A stretch of DNA of 64,000 nucleotides from Mucilaginibacter sp. (GCF_028288225.1 NZ_JAQBOC010000076.1:124001-188000); one strand, 5' to 3'. Shown: positions 1-8,858, numbered from the stretch's first letter. Notes: generated by a model not told the origin, from the sequence alone. A program made the numbers and translations.

Positions 1-21
1 AATCTAACACAGCTATAATTT

Positions 22-1425
22 TTACCCCTTCAACCCCTCAATCTCTTCCAACGTCTTCGGTAAATATTTACCAAGCTGCTTACTGCCTGTATCGGTTATT
101 AAAAAATTATCCTCAATCCTTATCCCGCCAAAATCGCGATAGGTGTTCAGCACATCGTAATTAATAAAATTGTCATATTTATTTTCAGATTGCCAGCGGT
201 CAATCAATTCAGGAATAATATAAATGCCCGGCTCAACGGTAAGCACAAAACCTTTTTCCAATTCGCGACCCAGGCGTAACGATTTAAGTCCGAAAATGGA
301 GGTTTCCTTCTTCAACGTATCTGTATAGCCAACATATTGCTCGCCAAGGTCTTCCATATCATGGGTATCCATACCCAGCATGTGGCCCAGTCCGCATTGA
401 AAGAACATAGTATGGGCACCGGCTTCAACGGCTTCTGCAGCATCACCTTTCATAATGCCAACATCTGTTAATCCTTCAACCAGTTTCTGACAGGCGGCCA
501 GGTGGATATCCTTATAACGCACCCCCGGCTTCAGCATGCTGATGGCATGATCCATGGAATTCAGCACCACATTATACAATTCTTTTTGTCGGGTAGTAAA
601 ATTCTTACCGACAGGGAACGTACGGGTAAGGTCGCCGCCGTAGTGCATGGCATTTTCAGCACCAATATCACTTAATACCATGCGGCCTTCCTGTAAGGTA
701 TTACCGTAATAATGCGTATGGAGTGTTTGTCCGTAGGTGGTTATAATGGCCGGATAGCCTAAGTGAGCATTGTTGGCAATAGCAACTTCGTGTGCTTTTG
801 CCACCAGTTCGTATTCTTTAATCCCTGCGCGGGTATGTTTTATAACGGCCAGCTGCATATCAACGCTGATGTTTACAGCTTTCTCCAGTTCAGTCACTTC
901 AAGCGGTGTTTTTATTACGCGCTGCACAACAACTGCTTTTATCAGTTTTACTGAAACATATTTGGCCATATCAGCTAAACTTGTGTTTAGCCACGCTGCC
1001 AGCTTTATTTTATTTTCCGGACGATAAGTCGGCAAAATATGCACCTGCCTGCCCGAGGTAATCGCTTTATGAATATAATGGGTTATCTGATCATAAGGTT
1101 TTGTTTGGGTAACACCAACCATTGATGCCATTTCACTAACAGTTGGTAAGGTTCCTGTCCAAACAATATCATCAATGGTGAGTTCATTGCCAAAGATCAC
1201 TTCTTCACCGGTATCGGTATCAATAATAGCTGCCAGTCCGTGTGTGTCCAGTCCAAAATAATAAAGAAAGCTGCTGTCCTGCCTGAACAGGTAGGTATTG
1301 TCCTTATAGTTCATGCTGCTATCCTCGTTACCAAGCAGCACAATAAGGCCATCATGACCAATATTTTGTTTTAAAACCTGTCTGCGATTTGTATAAACCT
1401 GTTTGTCAAAAAGGTGAAGTTCCAT
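22..1425 (-). CDS. Xaa-Pro aminopeptidase, M24B family (aminopeptidase P)
   Basis: Cytoplasmic metallopeptidase that removes an N-terminal residue preceding proline. The 467-aa protein has an AMP_N-type N-terminal domain (about residues 1-150) and a pita-bread M24 domain (about 175-460). All five expected metal ligands are visible: D253 and D265 (in SDIGAE and GGDLTR), H348 (GLGHMLG), E398 (TVEPGIYI) and E438 (GIRIEDN). There is no signal peptide. The ATG at 1425 is the natural start because the AMP_N fold begins immediately. A second, diverged M24B peptidase lies at 46,553-47,842, so the two are paralogues rather than duplicates. The gene is alone on its strand; the next gene upstream ends beyond a 160-bp repeat-filled gap. 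Confidence 0.93.
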   Translation of the reverse strand: MELHLFDKQVYTNRRQVLKQNIGHDGLIVLLGNEDSSMNYKDNTYLFRQDSSFLYYFGLDTHGLAAIIDTDTGEEVIFGNELTIDDIVWTGTLPTVSEMASMVGVTQTKPYDQITHYIHKAITSGRQVHILPTYRPENKIKLAAWLNTSLADMAKYVSVKLIKAVVVQRVIKTPLEVTELEKAVNISVDMQLAVIKHTRAGIKEYELVAKAHEVAIANNAHLGYPAIITTYGQTLHTHYYGNTLQEGRMVLSDIGAENAMHYGGDLTRTFPVGKNFTTRQKELYNVVLNSMDHAISMLKPGVRYKDIHLAACQKLVEGLTDVGIMKGDAAEAVEAGAHTMFFQCGLGHMLGMDTHDMEDLGEQYVGYTDTLKKETSIFGLKSLRLGRELEKGFVLTVEPGIYIIPELIDRWQSENKYDNFINYDVLNTYRDFGGIRIEDNFLITDTGSKQLGKYLPKTLEEIEGLKG

Positions 1426-1440
1426 GAGGCAAATATAACC

Positions 1441-1589
1441 GGGATTTAGGAATTTGAGGGATTTTTTAGGATGTTTTGAACCATGACTTTTAGGATTTAT
1501 AGATTAACATGATAATCTTAATAATCAATCAAGAAATCCGCGAATCATGGTTCAAAATCGGTGAAATCATCCTCCAATCAGTGAAATCA
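1441..1589. repeat. Periodic inverted-repeat element, about 9-nt units
   Basis: The gap between two minus-strand genes contains an exact 12-bp inverted repeat (TTTTGAACCATG at 1474-1485, its complement at 1546-1557). It is embedded in arms made of degenerate units of about 9 nt: GGATTTAG-like on the left, GTGAAATCA/AAATCCGCG-like on the right. The last right-hand unit contains the TGA stop of the downstream S41 gene (1587-1589). The periodicity is weaker here than in the sister elements. Confidence 0.6.
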
Positions 1590-4500
1590 TTTCAGCTCCT
1601 TCATTATCTCCTCAATAGCCCTATCCAGCTGTGGATCTTTATTTTCCAATCTATCGGTAAACCCGGTCTTCACATAAATATCCGGAGTTACTCCATTTTT
1701 CTCAATGTCTTTCCCATCCAAAGTAAAACATCCCCATGCCGGGATCCGGTAAAATGAACCATCAACCAAGCCTTTGCCGCTGGTGAAAATTATCCAGCGG
1801 TAGGTTTCCGTTCCAATTATCTTACCTAATTTTAAAGCTTTAAAACCCTCCGCCGTCATTTCACCATCACTCAGAGTTTGCTCATTTATCAAAAGTATTA
1901 TCGGTTTTCCTGCCGGGGCAAAATTTGGCTGCGGACTTTTTTTACCGCCGCGGTATTGCCATTGCAGGTATGGCCGCTGTGATAAAAACCGTAGTACGGC
2001 ATCGTGCACATTGCCGCCGGTATTGTAACGCAGATCCAATATCAGCGCATCCTTTTTATAGGCATCATCAACCATATCCTCCAAAAAGTTTTCCAGGGCT
2101 TCACCGCTCATGTTTTTCATGTACGAATAAGCTATCCGGTTATTACTTTTTTCTGTTACCGCGGCCCGGTTTGCATCTATCCAGCTGTCGTAAAGATCAT
2201 CGGTTAGTGAATGATTTCCTTCCGGGTGAAGTTTCGCTGTTATCTCTTTTCCCGCCCGGTCAAAAGTTAGCTCTATCTCCTTATCTTGTGATGGTTTGGT
2301 AAAATAAATATTCCTGTCGTGCATTTCATCAACAGGCTGGCTGTTCACAGCTTTCAGGCGGTCGCCCGCCTTTAAATCTATACCCGCTTTATCGGCATTG
2401 CTGTTTTTTAGTACCGTTGCCACTTTGTAAGGGTCATTATTATCAAATATTATCCCTGTTTCCATGGTGGTATAGTTCAGGGTTTTATGCTCCTCATTTC
2501 CGTTTGAGTAAAAGCCCTGGTGCGATGAGTTAAGCTCGCCCAGCAGATCATTCAGCAAGATCCGCAGATCTGCACGGTTGTTTACATAAGGCAAATAAAC
2601 GCTGTAGCGGTCGCGCATTTTTTTCCAGTCAGTCCCGTGGAAATCTCCGTCATAATAGTTTTCTTCCAGTCCGGCCCATGCCTCATCAAACATCTGTTTA
2701 AATTCACCGTCAAGGTTGCGGTCAAATTTATAGCCGATGTCAATTTTGTCCATTTTATTATTGTCGATGTTCAGGGTGGAAATATTACCATCAGCCAAAA
2801 CATAAAATTTATCACCTGCTGCAACAATATCATAACCACGCACATCATCACTAACTTTTTCGGTTTTATTATCTTCAAATGGCTGAATAGTGGTGCGGTA
2901 TAGCGCCCATTTTCCTTCCGCATGATTAGAAACAAAAAACACCAGCGTTTTATCACCTTTTTGAATAACAATTGGAGATCGCTGGTTGCCAAAGTCCGGA
3001 CTGATTTGCTCCAGGCGCTTCATAATATCATCTGTATTGATCAAGATATCCGCAGGCGGCTTTGGTGTTGGCAGCTCAGACAAGGTTTTTTTCTTGTCGT
3101 TCTTTTTATCCTTATCTTTTTTATTAGCGGTGCTGTCTTTCTTTTCTTCCTTAAACAATTCTCTAAGTTTATCCATGCGGAAAGCGTCATCAAACTTTTG
3201 AAGCGGCATCCTGTAAATATGGAAATCGCCTGAACCTGTAGGATACATGGGCTGGATGCGTGCCGAAGTAAAATAAATATACTTTCCATCCGGCGACCAA
3301 AAAGGCTCCGTCTCGGTAACACCACTGTTGGTAAGGTTTATTGTTTTGTTTGATTTGATGTCATACGTAAATATGTCCTGCTCAAAATTGCGATAGGCTG
3401 TATACACTACATATTCTCCGTTTGATGAGATAAAAGGCTGCGAATTTTCAAATCCCCAGATCTCGTCGTTGGCGACGGTTTTACTTTCCAAAGTTTTTAG
3501 GTCAATTAACCTTACTTCATTTCTTCCGCTTAAATAAACGCCTTTGGTATGTTCTTTATTTACAGTTATGGCCCTGTTGTTTGCTTTATCACTGGTTATT
3601 TGTTTTTCTTTACCTGGTTTGTCAGCAGCAATAGTGTACCAGTTGGTATAACCGCCTAATGTTTGGCTAAATATCAGCGACTTATTATCATGCAGCCATT
3701 TTACATCGGTAACACGCTCGGCATTTCCCCGTTCAATTTTACTCACAAATTTCCCTTCAACATCGCTCACAAAAAGTTCGCCGCGGCTTACAAAGGCCAT
3801 TTTCTTTCCATCTACCGATACATCCATCGCTTCAATTTTACCTTTTACATCAAATTCATTTTGCTTGGCAAGTATATTATTGCGTGATATAGCGAAATTT
3901 AGTTTTTGTGTTTGCTTTGATGCCACATCATATACATAAAGCTGGTAATCTTTTTCAAACACCACTTTTTCGCCATTGGCGCTTACAAAAGGCCGTTTAA
4001 TTGAAGTAGGATATTGTGTAAGCGCAGTTTTTTTGCCATCAATAAATGTGTACAGGTTATATTCGCTGTTCCCTTCGTCTGATACAAAATAGATGTTGCC
4101 CTTTTGATCAAGCGACGCCCAAAAATCCTTTCCTGTCCACTCTGTGTATTGCTTGTAGGCTTTGGTTTTAGGGTTGTATGATTGGATATCGGGATTATAA
4201 GCGCCCTTATAATGTTTGCGCTGTTCAAAAATATAACTTTCCCAGGTGTTGCTAAAAAATAGTTCACCAGTTTGCGGGTGTTCAAATACGCCATGAATGG
4301 TATTAAAATAATTCCCGAAAACGCGTGCTGGTGTACCACCGCTCAAGCCCACTTTATATTCACTAAACATGTTATACCTGCCGGAAGTAAAATAGATCGA
4401 CTTTGAATCCCAGCTCCATGAATCCACCTCATCACTGGCACTGTGAAAAGTAAGCTGTTTGATCTCACCGCCGGCAATGGGCATCACATACACGTCGTTA

Positions 4501-4766
4501 TTGCCAAACTGGTTTGATGAAAAGGCCAGCCATTTACCATCGGGCGATACCCGCGGCCTGGTTTCTTCGCCCTGCATAGCGGTTATTCTTGCTGCAACGG
4601 GGTTATTAATATCAGCCTTCCACAAATCGCCCTCGTAACTAAAAATTACAGTTTTACCATCGGGGCTAAGCGTTGGGTACGAAGTAAAGTAAGCTTCAGG
4701 GGCTTGTGCCTGGGCAAGGTTTTGAATTGTTAAAAATGATAACAGGATCAGGTAAATTTTTTTCAT
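1587..4766 (-). CDS. Tricorn-like S41 protease with N-terminal beta-propeller
   Basis: Large exported serine protease of the tricorn type, 1059 aa. A signal peptide (residues 1-20, ending AQAQA) precedes WD/PD40-like propeller blades with repeated SPDGK motifs (about 30-520). A Lys/Asp/Glu-rich linker follows (about 540-570, KKDKDKKNDKKK), then a second propeller part, a C1 helical domain, a PDZ domain (KAGDRLKAVNSQPVDEM) and the C-terminal S41 catalytic core. The tricorn catalytic elements are present: Ser-His in NSSHQG (about 745), the nucleophile serine in TLSDGE (about 962) and the downstream Glu in GTETYRW. Length matches the family. It probably degrades peptides in the periplasm. It stands alone, with a repeat element on each side. 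Confidence 0.92.
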   Translation of the reverse strand: MKKIYLILLSFLTIQNLAQAQAPEAYFTSYPTLSPDGKTVIFSYEGDLWKADINNPVAARITAMQGEETRPRVSPDGKWLAFSSNQFGNNDVYVMPIAGGEIKQLTFHSASDEVDSWSWDSKSIYFTSGRYNMFSEYKVGLSGGTPARVFGNYFNTIHGVFEHPQTGELFFSNTWESYIFEQRKHYKGAYNPDIQSYNPKTKAYKQYTEWTGKDFWASLDQKGNIYFVSDEGNSEYNLYTFIDGKKTALTQYPTSIKRPFVSANGEKVVFEKDYQLYVYDVASKQTQKLNFAISRNNILAKQNEFDVKGKIEAMDVSVDGKKMAFVSRGELFVSDVEGKFVSKIERGNAERVTDVKWLHDNKSLIFSQTLGGYTNWYTIAADKPGKEKQITSDKANNRAITVNKEHTKGVYLSGRNEVRLIDLKTLESKTVANDEIWGFENSQPFISSNGEYVVYTAYRNFEQDIFTYDIKSNKTINLTNSGVTETEPFWSPDGKYIYFTSARIQPMYPTGSGDFHIYRMPLQKFDDAFRMDKLRELFKEEKKDSTANKKDKDKKNDKKKTLSELPTPKPPADILINTDDIMKRLEQISPDFGNQRSPIVIQKGDKTLVFFVSNHAEGKWALYRTTIQPFEDNKTEKVSDDVRGYDIVAAGDKFYVLADGNISTLNIDNNKMDKIDIGYKFDRNLDGEFKQMFDEAWAGLEENYYDGDFHGTDWKKMRDRYSVYLPYVNNRADLRILLNDLLGELNSSHQGFYSNGNEEHKTLNYTTMETGIIFDNNDPYKVATVLKNSNADKAGIDLKAGDRLKAVNSQPVDEMHDRNIYFTKPSQDKEIELTFDRAGKEITAKLHPEGNHSLTDDLYDSWIDANRAAVTEKSNNRIAYSYMKNMSGEALENFLEDMVDDAYKKDALILDLRYNTGGNVHDAVLRFLSQRPYLQWQYRGGKKSPQPNFAPAGKPIILLINEQTLSDGEMTAEGFKALKLGKIIGTETYRWIIFTSGKGLVDGSFYRIPAWGCFTLDGKDIEKNGVTPDIYVKTGFTDRLENKDPQLDRAIEEIMKELK

Positions 4767-4845
4767 ATTGTTTTACATTCAATTAATGTAAAGACGCAAG
4801 ATCGATTGCGTCTGTGTCAGAAAATATAAATTTTCCGTTAAAGTA

Positions 4846-4911
4846 CTATTTTACAGCCTTTAAAACAATATAGGGAGACAGAGATTTAAATATAAATGGC
4901 ATTATCTGCGT
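4846..4911 (-). pseudogene. 3'-terminal remnant of a second methyltransferase copy
   Basis: Read on the minus strand, these 22 codons align without a gap to the C-terminus of the live methyltransferase at 5068-5814. Sixteen of 21 residues are identical, including the final twelve (SLSPYIVLKAVK) and the TAG stop. Over the last 14 codons there are seven nucleotide differences, all at third positions and all synonymous (CTG/CTA, TCT/TCG, CCC/CCA, ATT/ATC, TTA/TTG, GCT/GCG, GTA/GTG). This implies that both copies evolved as coding DNA before one was lost. The alignment ends where a palindromic repeat begins at about 4916. No upstream part of the second copy is visible. Confidence 0.75.
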
Positions 4912-4915
4912 ATGC

Positions 4916-5067
4916 GCATATCGTTCACACGCAGGCCTGCGACCGGCGCTGATGGATGTTGCCCCTTCAGGGCTTAGGAATATTTTCTTATCAATTTTCC
5001 TGAGGCTGAAAGGGTCCAATAATACCAGCGCAGGGCAACGCCCTGCGATACACGGAACAGGAAAACG
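4916..5067. repeat. Palindromic intergenic repeat (REP/MITE-like)
   Basis: GC-richer block separating the live methyltransferase from the remnant of its second copy. It contains short palindromes GCAGG/CCTGC (about 4931-4940) and GCAGGGC-AAC-GCCCTGC (about 5030-5047). A longer imperfect inverted pair flanks its centre (CCCCTTCAGGGCTTAGGAA against TTCCTGAGGCTGAAAGGG). The GCAGGGCAACGCCCTGC core is one I recall seeing repeated in other Bacteroidota genomes. A REP-type origin is an inference. No transposase is nearby. Confidence 0.6.
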
Positions 5068-5814
5068 CTATTTCACCGCCTTCAAAACGATATATGGCGA
5101 TAGAGATTTACTTTCCACAGGGATAATTTTGGTAGCTATTTTACCGGCCAGCCAAATAGTTTTAACCAGCGCTTTTACCAATCCGGTGCGTTCCGCTTTA
5201 TTTTCAAGCCAAACGGTAAACCGTCCATGGTAATAAGCTTCAACCTCTTTTAAGCCCAGCTGTTTGCAGCTGTCGGTCAGCAATTGAAGGTCCATGCTGT
5301 TAATGTTGTGCTTATCGTAGTTTTCTTTGTCGAATTTGCGCTGCACCCAGCCGTTGACGCTTTTGAAATTTGGCAGGGTGATAAACAATACGCCGCCGGG
5401 CTTTAAAAACTGCAGATGGGTTTCAATAATGGCTTTGGTATCGTTAAAGTGCTCTATCAACCCAAAAGAAAGCACCATGTCATAAAGCTTTTCGGGTTGA
5501 TATTTAAAAAGATCAGCCTCAATAATATTGATATCACCTGGTTTCAGCCCATTTTTTTCAAGCAGCTGATTGATCAGGTCCTGATGAATGTAATAATCAA
5601 ACAGCGTGGTATCCAGTTTTTGGTACTTTTTTAAATAGGTGGCATAATAACCGGGGAAGCCGCCCAGCTCAATAGCATTTGTAATGTTTTTTTTGGCGAT
5701 CAGCTTAGCCAGTATATCGCCAAAAACGTAGTTTGGTTTTATATAAAATATCAGGCCCTTTCGCGATTCCCAAAAGGCCTTCCAGAATGAACGGTCGGTT
5801 AAATTTTGTTCCAT
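5068..5814 (-). CDS. Class I SAM-dependent methyltransferase
   Basis: Cytosolic Rossmann-fold methyltransferase of 248 aa (Methyltransf_23/UbiE-like). SAM-binding motif I is in AIELGGFPGYY (about residues 42-52). An acidic residue follows in DTTLFDYY, and the post-motif is DMVLSFGLIEHF (about 112-123), whose H-F pair is common in small-molecule and sugar methyltransferases. The substrate cannot be read from sequence. The neighbouring acetyltransferase and glycosyltransferases suggest a surface-glycan role (inference). Its last codons are mirrored in a decayed duplicate at 4846-4911, separated by a repeat, so the locus has seen recombination or duplication. Confidence 0.85.
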   Translation of the reverse strand: MEQNLTDRSFWKAFWESRKGLIFYIKPNYVFGDILAKLIAKKNITNAIELGGFPGYYATYLKKYQKLDTTLFDYYIHQDLINQLLEKNGLKPGDINIIEADLFKYQPEKLYDMVLSFGLIEHFNDTKAIIETHLQFLKPGGVLFITLPNFKSVNGWVQRKFDKENYDKHNINSMDLQLLTDSCKQLGLKEVEAYYHGRFTVWLENKAERTGLVKALVKTIWLAGKIATKIIPVESKSLSPYIVLKAVK

Positions 5815-5854
5815 TAATTATTTAATTCGATATCCGAATAAATTTATATTTCCT

Positions 5855-6060
5855 TTCCCCACCTCTTTCCGCCGCAGGCGGAAGAAAGGTCGACCATCCG
5901 CTGGCTAGCGGAGTCGTCAGGTGAGTCCTCGCCACAGGACATTAGCACCAGTGCATTTGCGTTAACGCCGCGCGTATATTTACCCACCTGGTCATTGCTT
6001 CGTTCGACCTGCCCTCCCTTCCGCAAGCGGGAAGGAGGGCGGAAGAAAGCTCCATCATAT
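5855..6060. repeat. GC-rich hairpin cluster (MITE-like intergenic element)
   Basis: A 200-bp segment noticeably richer in GC than its surroundings, with four consecutive hairpins: CTTTCCGCC/GGCGGAAGAAAG (about 5865-5888), CCGCT/AGCGG (about 5898-5911), GTCCT/AGGAC (about 5925-5940) and a 13-of-14-bp stem GCCCTCC.../...GGAGGGC (about 6011-6040). The two ends are inverted copies of each other (CTCTTTCCGCC against GGCGGAAGAAAG). An open frame across it (minus strand, up to 6170) has no domain and is not annotated as a gene. Confidence 0.55.
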
Positions 6061-6102
6061 ATACATTTCCCCTTCAAAAATCCACGTTTTGGCAGAGATA
6101 AT

Positions 6103-6606
6103 TTATTTCTTCTCCAATATCCTCGCCGGGTTTCCCACAGCAATACAATCAGCAGGTAGATCCTTAACAACTACTGATCCTGCTCCAATTATTACATTAT
6201 CACCAATAGTAACATCGCCTATAATACAAACATTAGCGCCAATATCTACATTATTACCTATTTGCGGGCAACCGCTGTAGCTGCCATCTGCCAGCTTTTT
6301 GTGGCCGATAGTTGTACCGTTCCTTAAAACACAGTTTTCACCTATAATAGTATCTTTATTAACTACCAGTGCCTGTCCGTGGTACAGCGATAAACCTTTG
6401 CCAATAGTTAATTTGCGCGGCAGCTCTATCCCCAAATGCCATTCCACAAAAAAGCGGTAGAGCATAAAATAAGGGAAGAATATGATTTTAGTGATGGTGT
6501 AGCGATTAAAAGCCATCACCAAACGAAACATAAACAAAACTAATTGTGCTTTAAAATTTTGCCGGTTGGCACTCCAATCCTGGAATAAATAAGCAAAAAA
6601 GTTCAT
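6103..6606 (-). CDS. Serine acetyltransferase-like hexapeptide-repeat acetyltransferase (WcaB-like)
   Basis: A 167-aa acyltransferase with a left-handed beta-helix: hexapeptide repeats from about residue 70 (IGENCV, IGNNVDIGANVCIIGDVTIGDN), ending in the typical VVVKDLPADCIAVGNPAR cap. The ATG at 6606 is preferred; the frame stays open upstream to 6753 but that part is translated intergenic repeat. It is CysE-like but short, and it sits beside two glycosyltransferases. O-acetylation of a surface polysaccharide from acetyl-CoA is therefore more likely than cysteine synthesis (inference). It is divergent from the glycosyltransferase genes at 6830-8853. Confidence 0.82.
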   Translation of the reverse strand: MNFFAYLFQDWSANRQNFKAQLVLFMFRLVMAFNRYTITKIIFFPYFMLYRFFVEWHLGIELPRKLTIGKGLSLYHGQALVVNKDTIIGENCVLRNGTTIGHKKLADGSYSGCPQIGNNVDIGANVCIIGDVTIGDNVIIGAGSVVVKDLPADCIAVGNPARILEKK

Positions 6607-6659
6607 TTTCTCTATGGTCGTTTTTGTTGATTGATGACAATGCACCAAAATTGCAGCTA

Positions 6660-6750
6660 TTGTTCTTTCTTCGTGATCTCCGTGCCTCCTCAGCGTCTCT
6701 GTGGTTAATTCCCAACCGCAAAGTACATAAAGAGATACGTAAAGCAGCAC
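6660..6750. repeat. Periodic inverted element, 9-nt units (CTC-GTG type)
   Basis: The divergent gap between the acetyltransferase and glycosyltransferase genes holds five consecutive 9-nt units at 6660-6704 (for example CTTCGTGAT, CTCCGTGCC, TCTCTGTGG). After a 10-nt centre comes a second arm in the opposite sense with units ending AAAG (ACCGCAAAG, TACATAAAG; 6715-6750). The arms meet at GGTT/AACC. I recall words of this type (complement ACCACAGAGACGC) from many unrelated bacterial genomes. Confidence 0.6.
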
Positions 6751-6829
6751 CAAGGCTTTTCAATCCCTTTCAAAAGTAAAGTTTTCATTTAAGAATTGTT
6801 ATAATTGCTGCGATAAATAGCGCCACCAC

Positions 6830-8098
6830 ATGAAAGTAACTTTAATAAATACTGCTGATGCCGGGGGTGGTGCACCTGCAGCCTGCATGCGTTTACTAAA
6901 AGCGCTTGAATTAAAGCAAGTTGATGTTAAATTACAGGTACAGGAGAAAAAGACCGGTGAGCCTCGTGTTAATAGTATTGGCGATAGCTTATTGGGAAAA
7001 CTTAAAGTAAAGTTTAACTTTTTTTATGAGCGGCTGCCGTTCATCTGGTTTAAAGCGAGGGATAAATCAGTACGATTCGCGTTTTCAACTGCTAATGCAG
7101 GCACTGACATCAGCAATCAGCCCGATATTTTAAACGCTGATGTTTTACACCTGCACTGGACAAATGGTGGCTACCTATCCATAAAAAACTTAAAGCAGCT
7201 TTTTGAATCGGGCAAACCTATCGTGTGGACATTGCATGATATGTGGGCCTTTACCGGGGGCTGCCATTATTCAGGCGAATGTGACCATTTTATAAATCAA
7301 TGCGGCAATTGCTGGATGCTGCGTAATCCCGGCGCTAATGATCTCTCCCATGCCGGATGGCTCCACAAAGCCAATATGCTTAAAGCTGCAAAAAATGTAG
7401 TTTTTGTAACCTGCAGCCACTGGCTGGCCGATGTGGCCCGCACAAGCTCTTTGTTGAAGGACTTTCGCATTGAAACTATCCCGAACCCGATAGACACTGA
7501 AATATTTTCAGCTAAAGACACTGCCGCTGCCCGGACCAAATGGGGCATCAATCCAAAATCAAAAATAATATTGTTCGGTGCTGCCAATATCATGGACCGG
7601 CGCAAAGGCATTTCCTACCTGGTTGATGCACTTAATGATTTGAAGAACAGTTACACAGACATGCAGAATATTGAGATAGTGATATTCGGTAAAAATAAAT
7701 CTTTTGATGTAAGCCTTTTTCCTTTTAAAGTGTATGAGGTTGGTATCATTAGTTCGCAGGTCAGTATTGCAGAGCTTTACAGCCTCGCTGACGTGTTTGT
7801 TTCGCCAGCAATAGAAGACAACCTGCCCAATACAGTTATGGAAGCACTGGCCTGCTCAACGCCTGTGGTGGCCTTTAATACCGGCGGCATCCCTGATATG
7901 GTTGAACATTTACAAAACGGATACCTGGCTGAATTTAAATCAGCAACTGATTTTGCCGCAGGCATCCATTATGTGTTAAATCCGGAGCATAAAGAAAATC
8001 TTGCGGCAAAAGCACGCACCAAGGTGTTAAATACCTTCACCAACCAAATGGTAGCTGAACAATACATGGCTGTTTACCAATCAATATTAAAAAAATGA
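6830..8098 (+). CDS. Glycosyltransferase family 4 (WcaC-like)
   Basis: GT-B glycosyltransferase of 422 aa. The N-terminus MKVTLINTADAGGGAPAA is typical of the WcaC/colanic-acid type, and the long acceptor domain contains a Cys/His-rich patch (GGCHYSGECDHF...CGNCW, about 140-165). The Glycos_transf_1 domain starts near residue 235 (KIILFGAAN). The donor-binding motif is EDNLPNTVMEALACSTPVVA (about 343-362) with Glu at the expected position. Its stop overlaps the next start by four bases (ATGA at 8095-8098), so the two glycosyltransferases are translationally coupled. Confidence 0.9.
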   Translation: MKVTLINTADAGGGAPAACMRLLKALELKQVDVKLQVQEKKTGEPRVNSIGDSLLGKLKVKFNFFYERLPFIWFKARDKSVRFAFSTANAGTDISNQPDILNADVLHLHWTNGGYLSIKNLKQLFESGKPIVWTLHDMWAFTGGCHYSGECDHFINQCGNCWMLRNPGANDLSHAGWLHKANMLKAAKNVVFVTCSHWLADVARTSSLLKDFRIETIPNPIDTEIFSAKDTAAARTKWGINPKSKIILFGAANIMDRRKGISYLVDALNDLKNSYTDMQNIEIVIFGKNKSFDVSLFPFKVYEVGIISSQVSIAELYSLADVFVSPAIEDNLPNTVMEALACSTPVVAFNTGGIPDMVEHLQNGYLAEFKSATDFAAGIHYVLNPEHKENLAAKARTKVLNTFTNQMVAEQYMAVYQSILKK

Positions 8099-8853
8099 CA
8101 GCCTTTGCACCTACCCTATCTGTAATAACCATCGTTTACAATAATGTAAAGGATATTGAGCGCACCACGCTTTCGGTCCTGAATCAAACCTATCCCAACA
8201 TTGAATATATTGTGATTGATGGTAAATCGTCCGATGGCACCCTGCAAATTATTGAAAAATACAAAGACCGCATTGCCAGGTTGGTCAGCGAAAAGGACGA
8301 AGGCATTTACGATGCTATGAACAAGGGCCTTGCTGTTGCCACAGGAGATTACTTAATATTTATGAACTCGGGTGATGAGTTTTATGAGCCGGATACCGTT
8401 CAGCAAGTGTTCGCGACTGCACCTTATGCAGATATTTATTACGGCGAAACGGAAATGATCAATGATAAAGGAGAAATCCTGGGCCAGCGCCGTCATAAGG
8501 CCCCAAAGCAGTTTACCTGGCGCGATTTCAAATATGGCATGAGCGTAAGTCACCAGGCAATTTATATCCGCCGGTCATTAACCGGGCCTTATAACCGTAA
8601 ATACAAGCTAAGCTCGGATATCGATTGGATCATCCGCGCAGCTAAAAAGGCAAAAACAATAGTCAATGTAAACCGGTATGTTGCCAAATACCTGGTTGGC
8701 GGCATGTCAAAAGCAAAACACCGCGAAAGCCTGCTGGAACGGTTTAATATTATGAAGCAATACTACGGCCTCATTCCTACCGTTTTAAATCACTTTGTCA
8801 TCGCTTTTAATTTGGGCTGGTATTGGCTGAAGAATAGGCGGACGAATGACTGA
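8095..8853 (+). CDS. Glycosyltransferase family 2 (WcaE-like)
   Basis: GT-A enzyme of 252 aa that transfers a sugar from a nucleotide donor to a growing surface glycan. Visible motifs are SVITIVYNN at the N-terminus, VIDGKSSDGT (about 42-51), SEKDEGIYDAMNKG (about 65-78) and the DXD-equivalent region FMNSGDEF (about 91-98). There is no clear transmembrane anchor beyond a weak hydrophobic C-terminal stretch. The ATG overlaps the upstream gene's stop, implying one mRNA. The protein resembles the one at 43,432-44,208, so the two loci probably share ancestry. Confidence 0.9.
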   Translation: MTAFAPTLSVITIVYNNVKDIERTTLSVLNQTYPNIEYIVIDGKSSDGTLQIIEKYKDRIARLVSEKDEGIYDAMNKGLAVATGDYLIFMNSGDEFYEPDTVQQVFATAPYADIYYGETEMINDKGEILGQRRHKAPKQFTWRDFKYGMSVSHQAIYIRRSLTGPYNRKYKLSSDIDWIIRAAKKAKTIVNVNRYVAKYLVGGMSKAKHRESLLERFNIMKQYYGLIPTVLNHFVIAFNLGWYWLKNRRTND

Positions 8854-8858
8854 TTTAG

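Noticed and set aside
5844..6170. 108-codon minus-strand open frame over the hairpin cluster
   Set aside because: The translation is rich in Arg, Gly and Ser with no domain, and it covers repeat hairpins. Treated as a spurious frame over an intergenic element.
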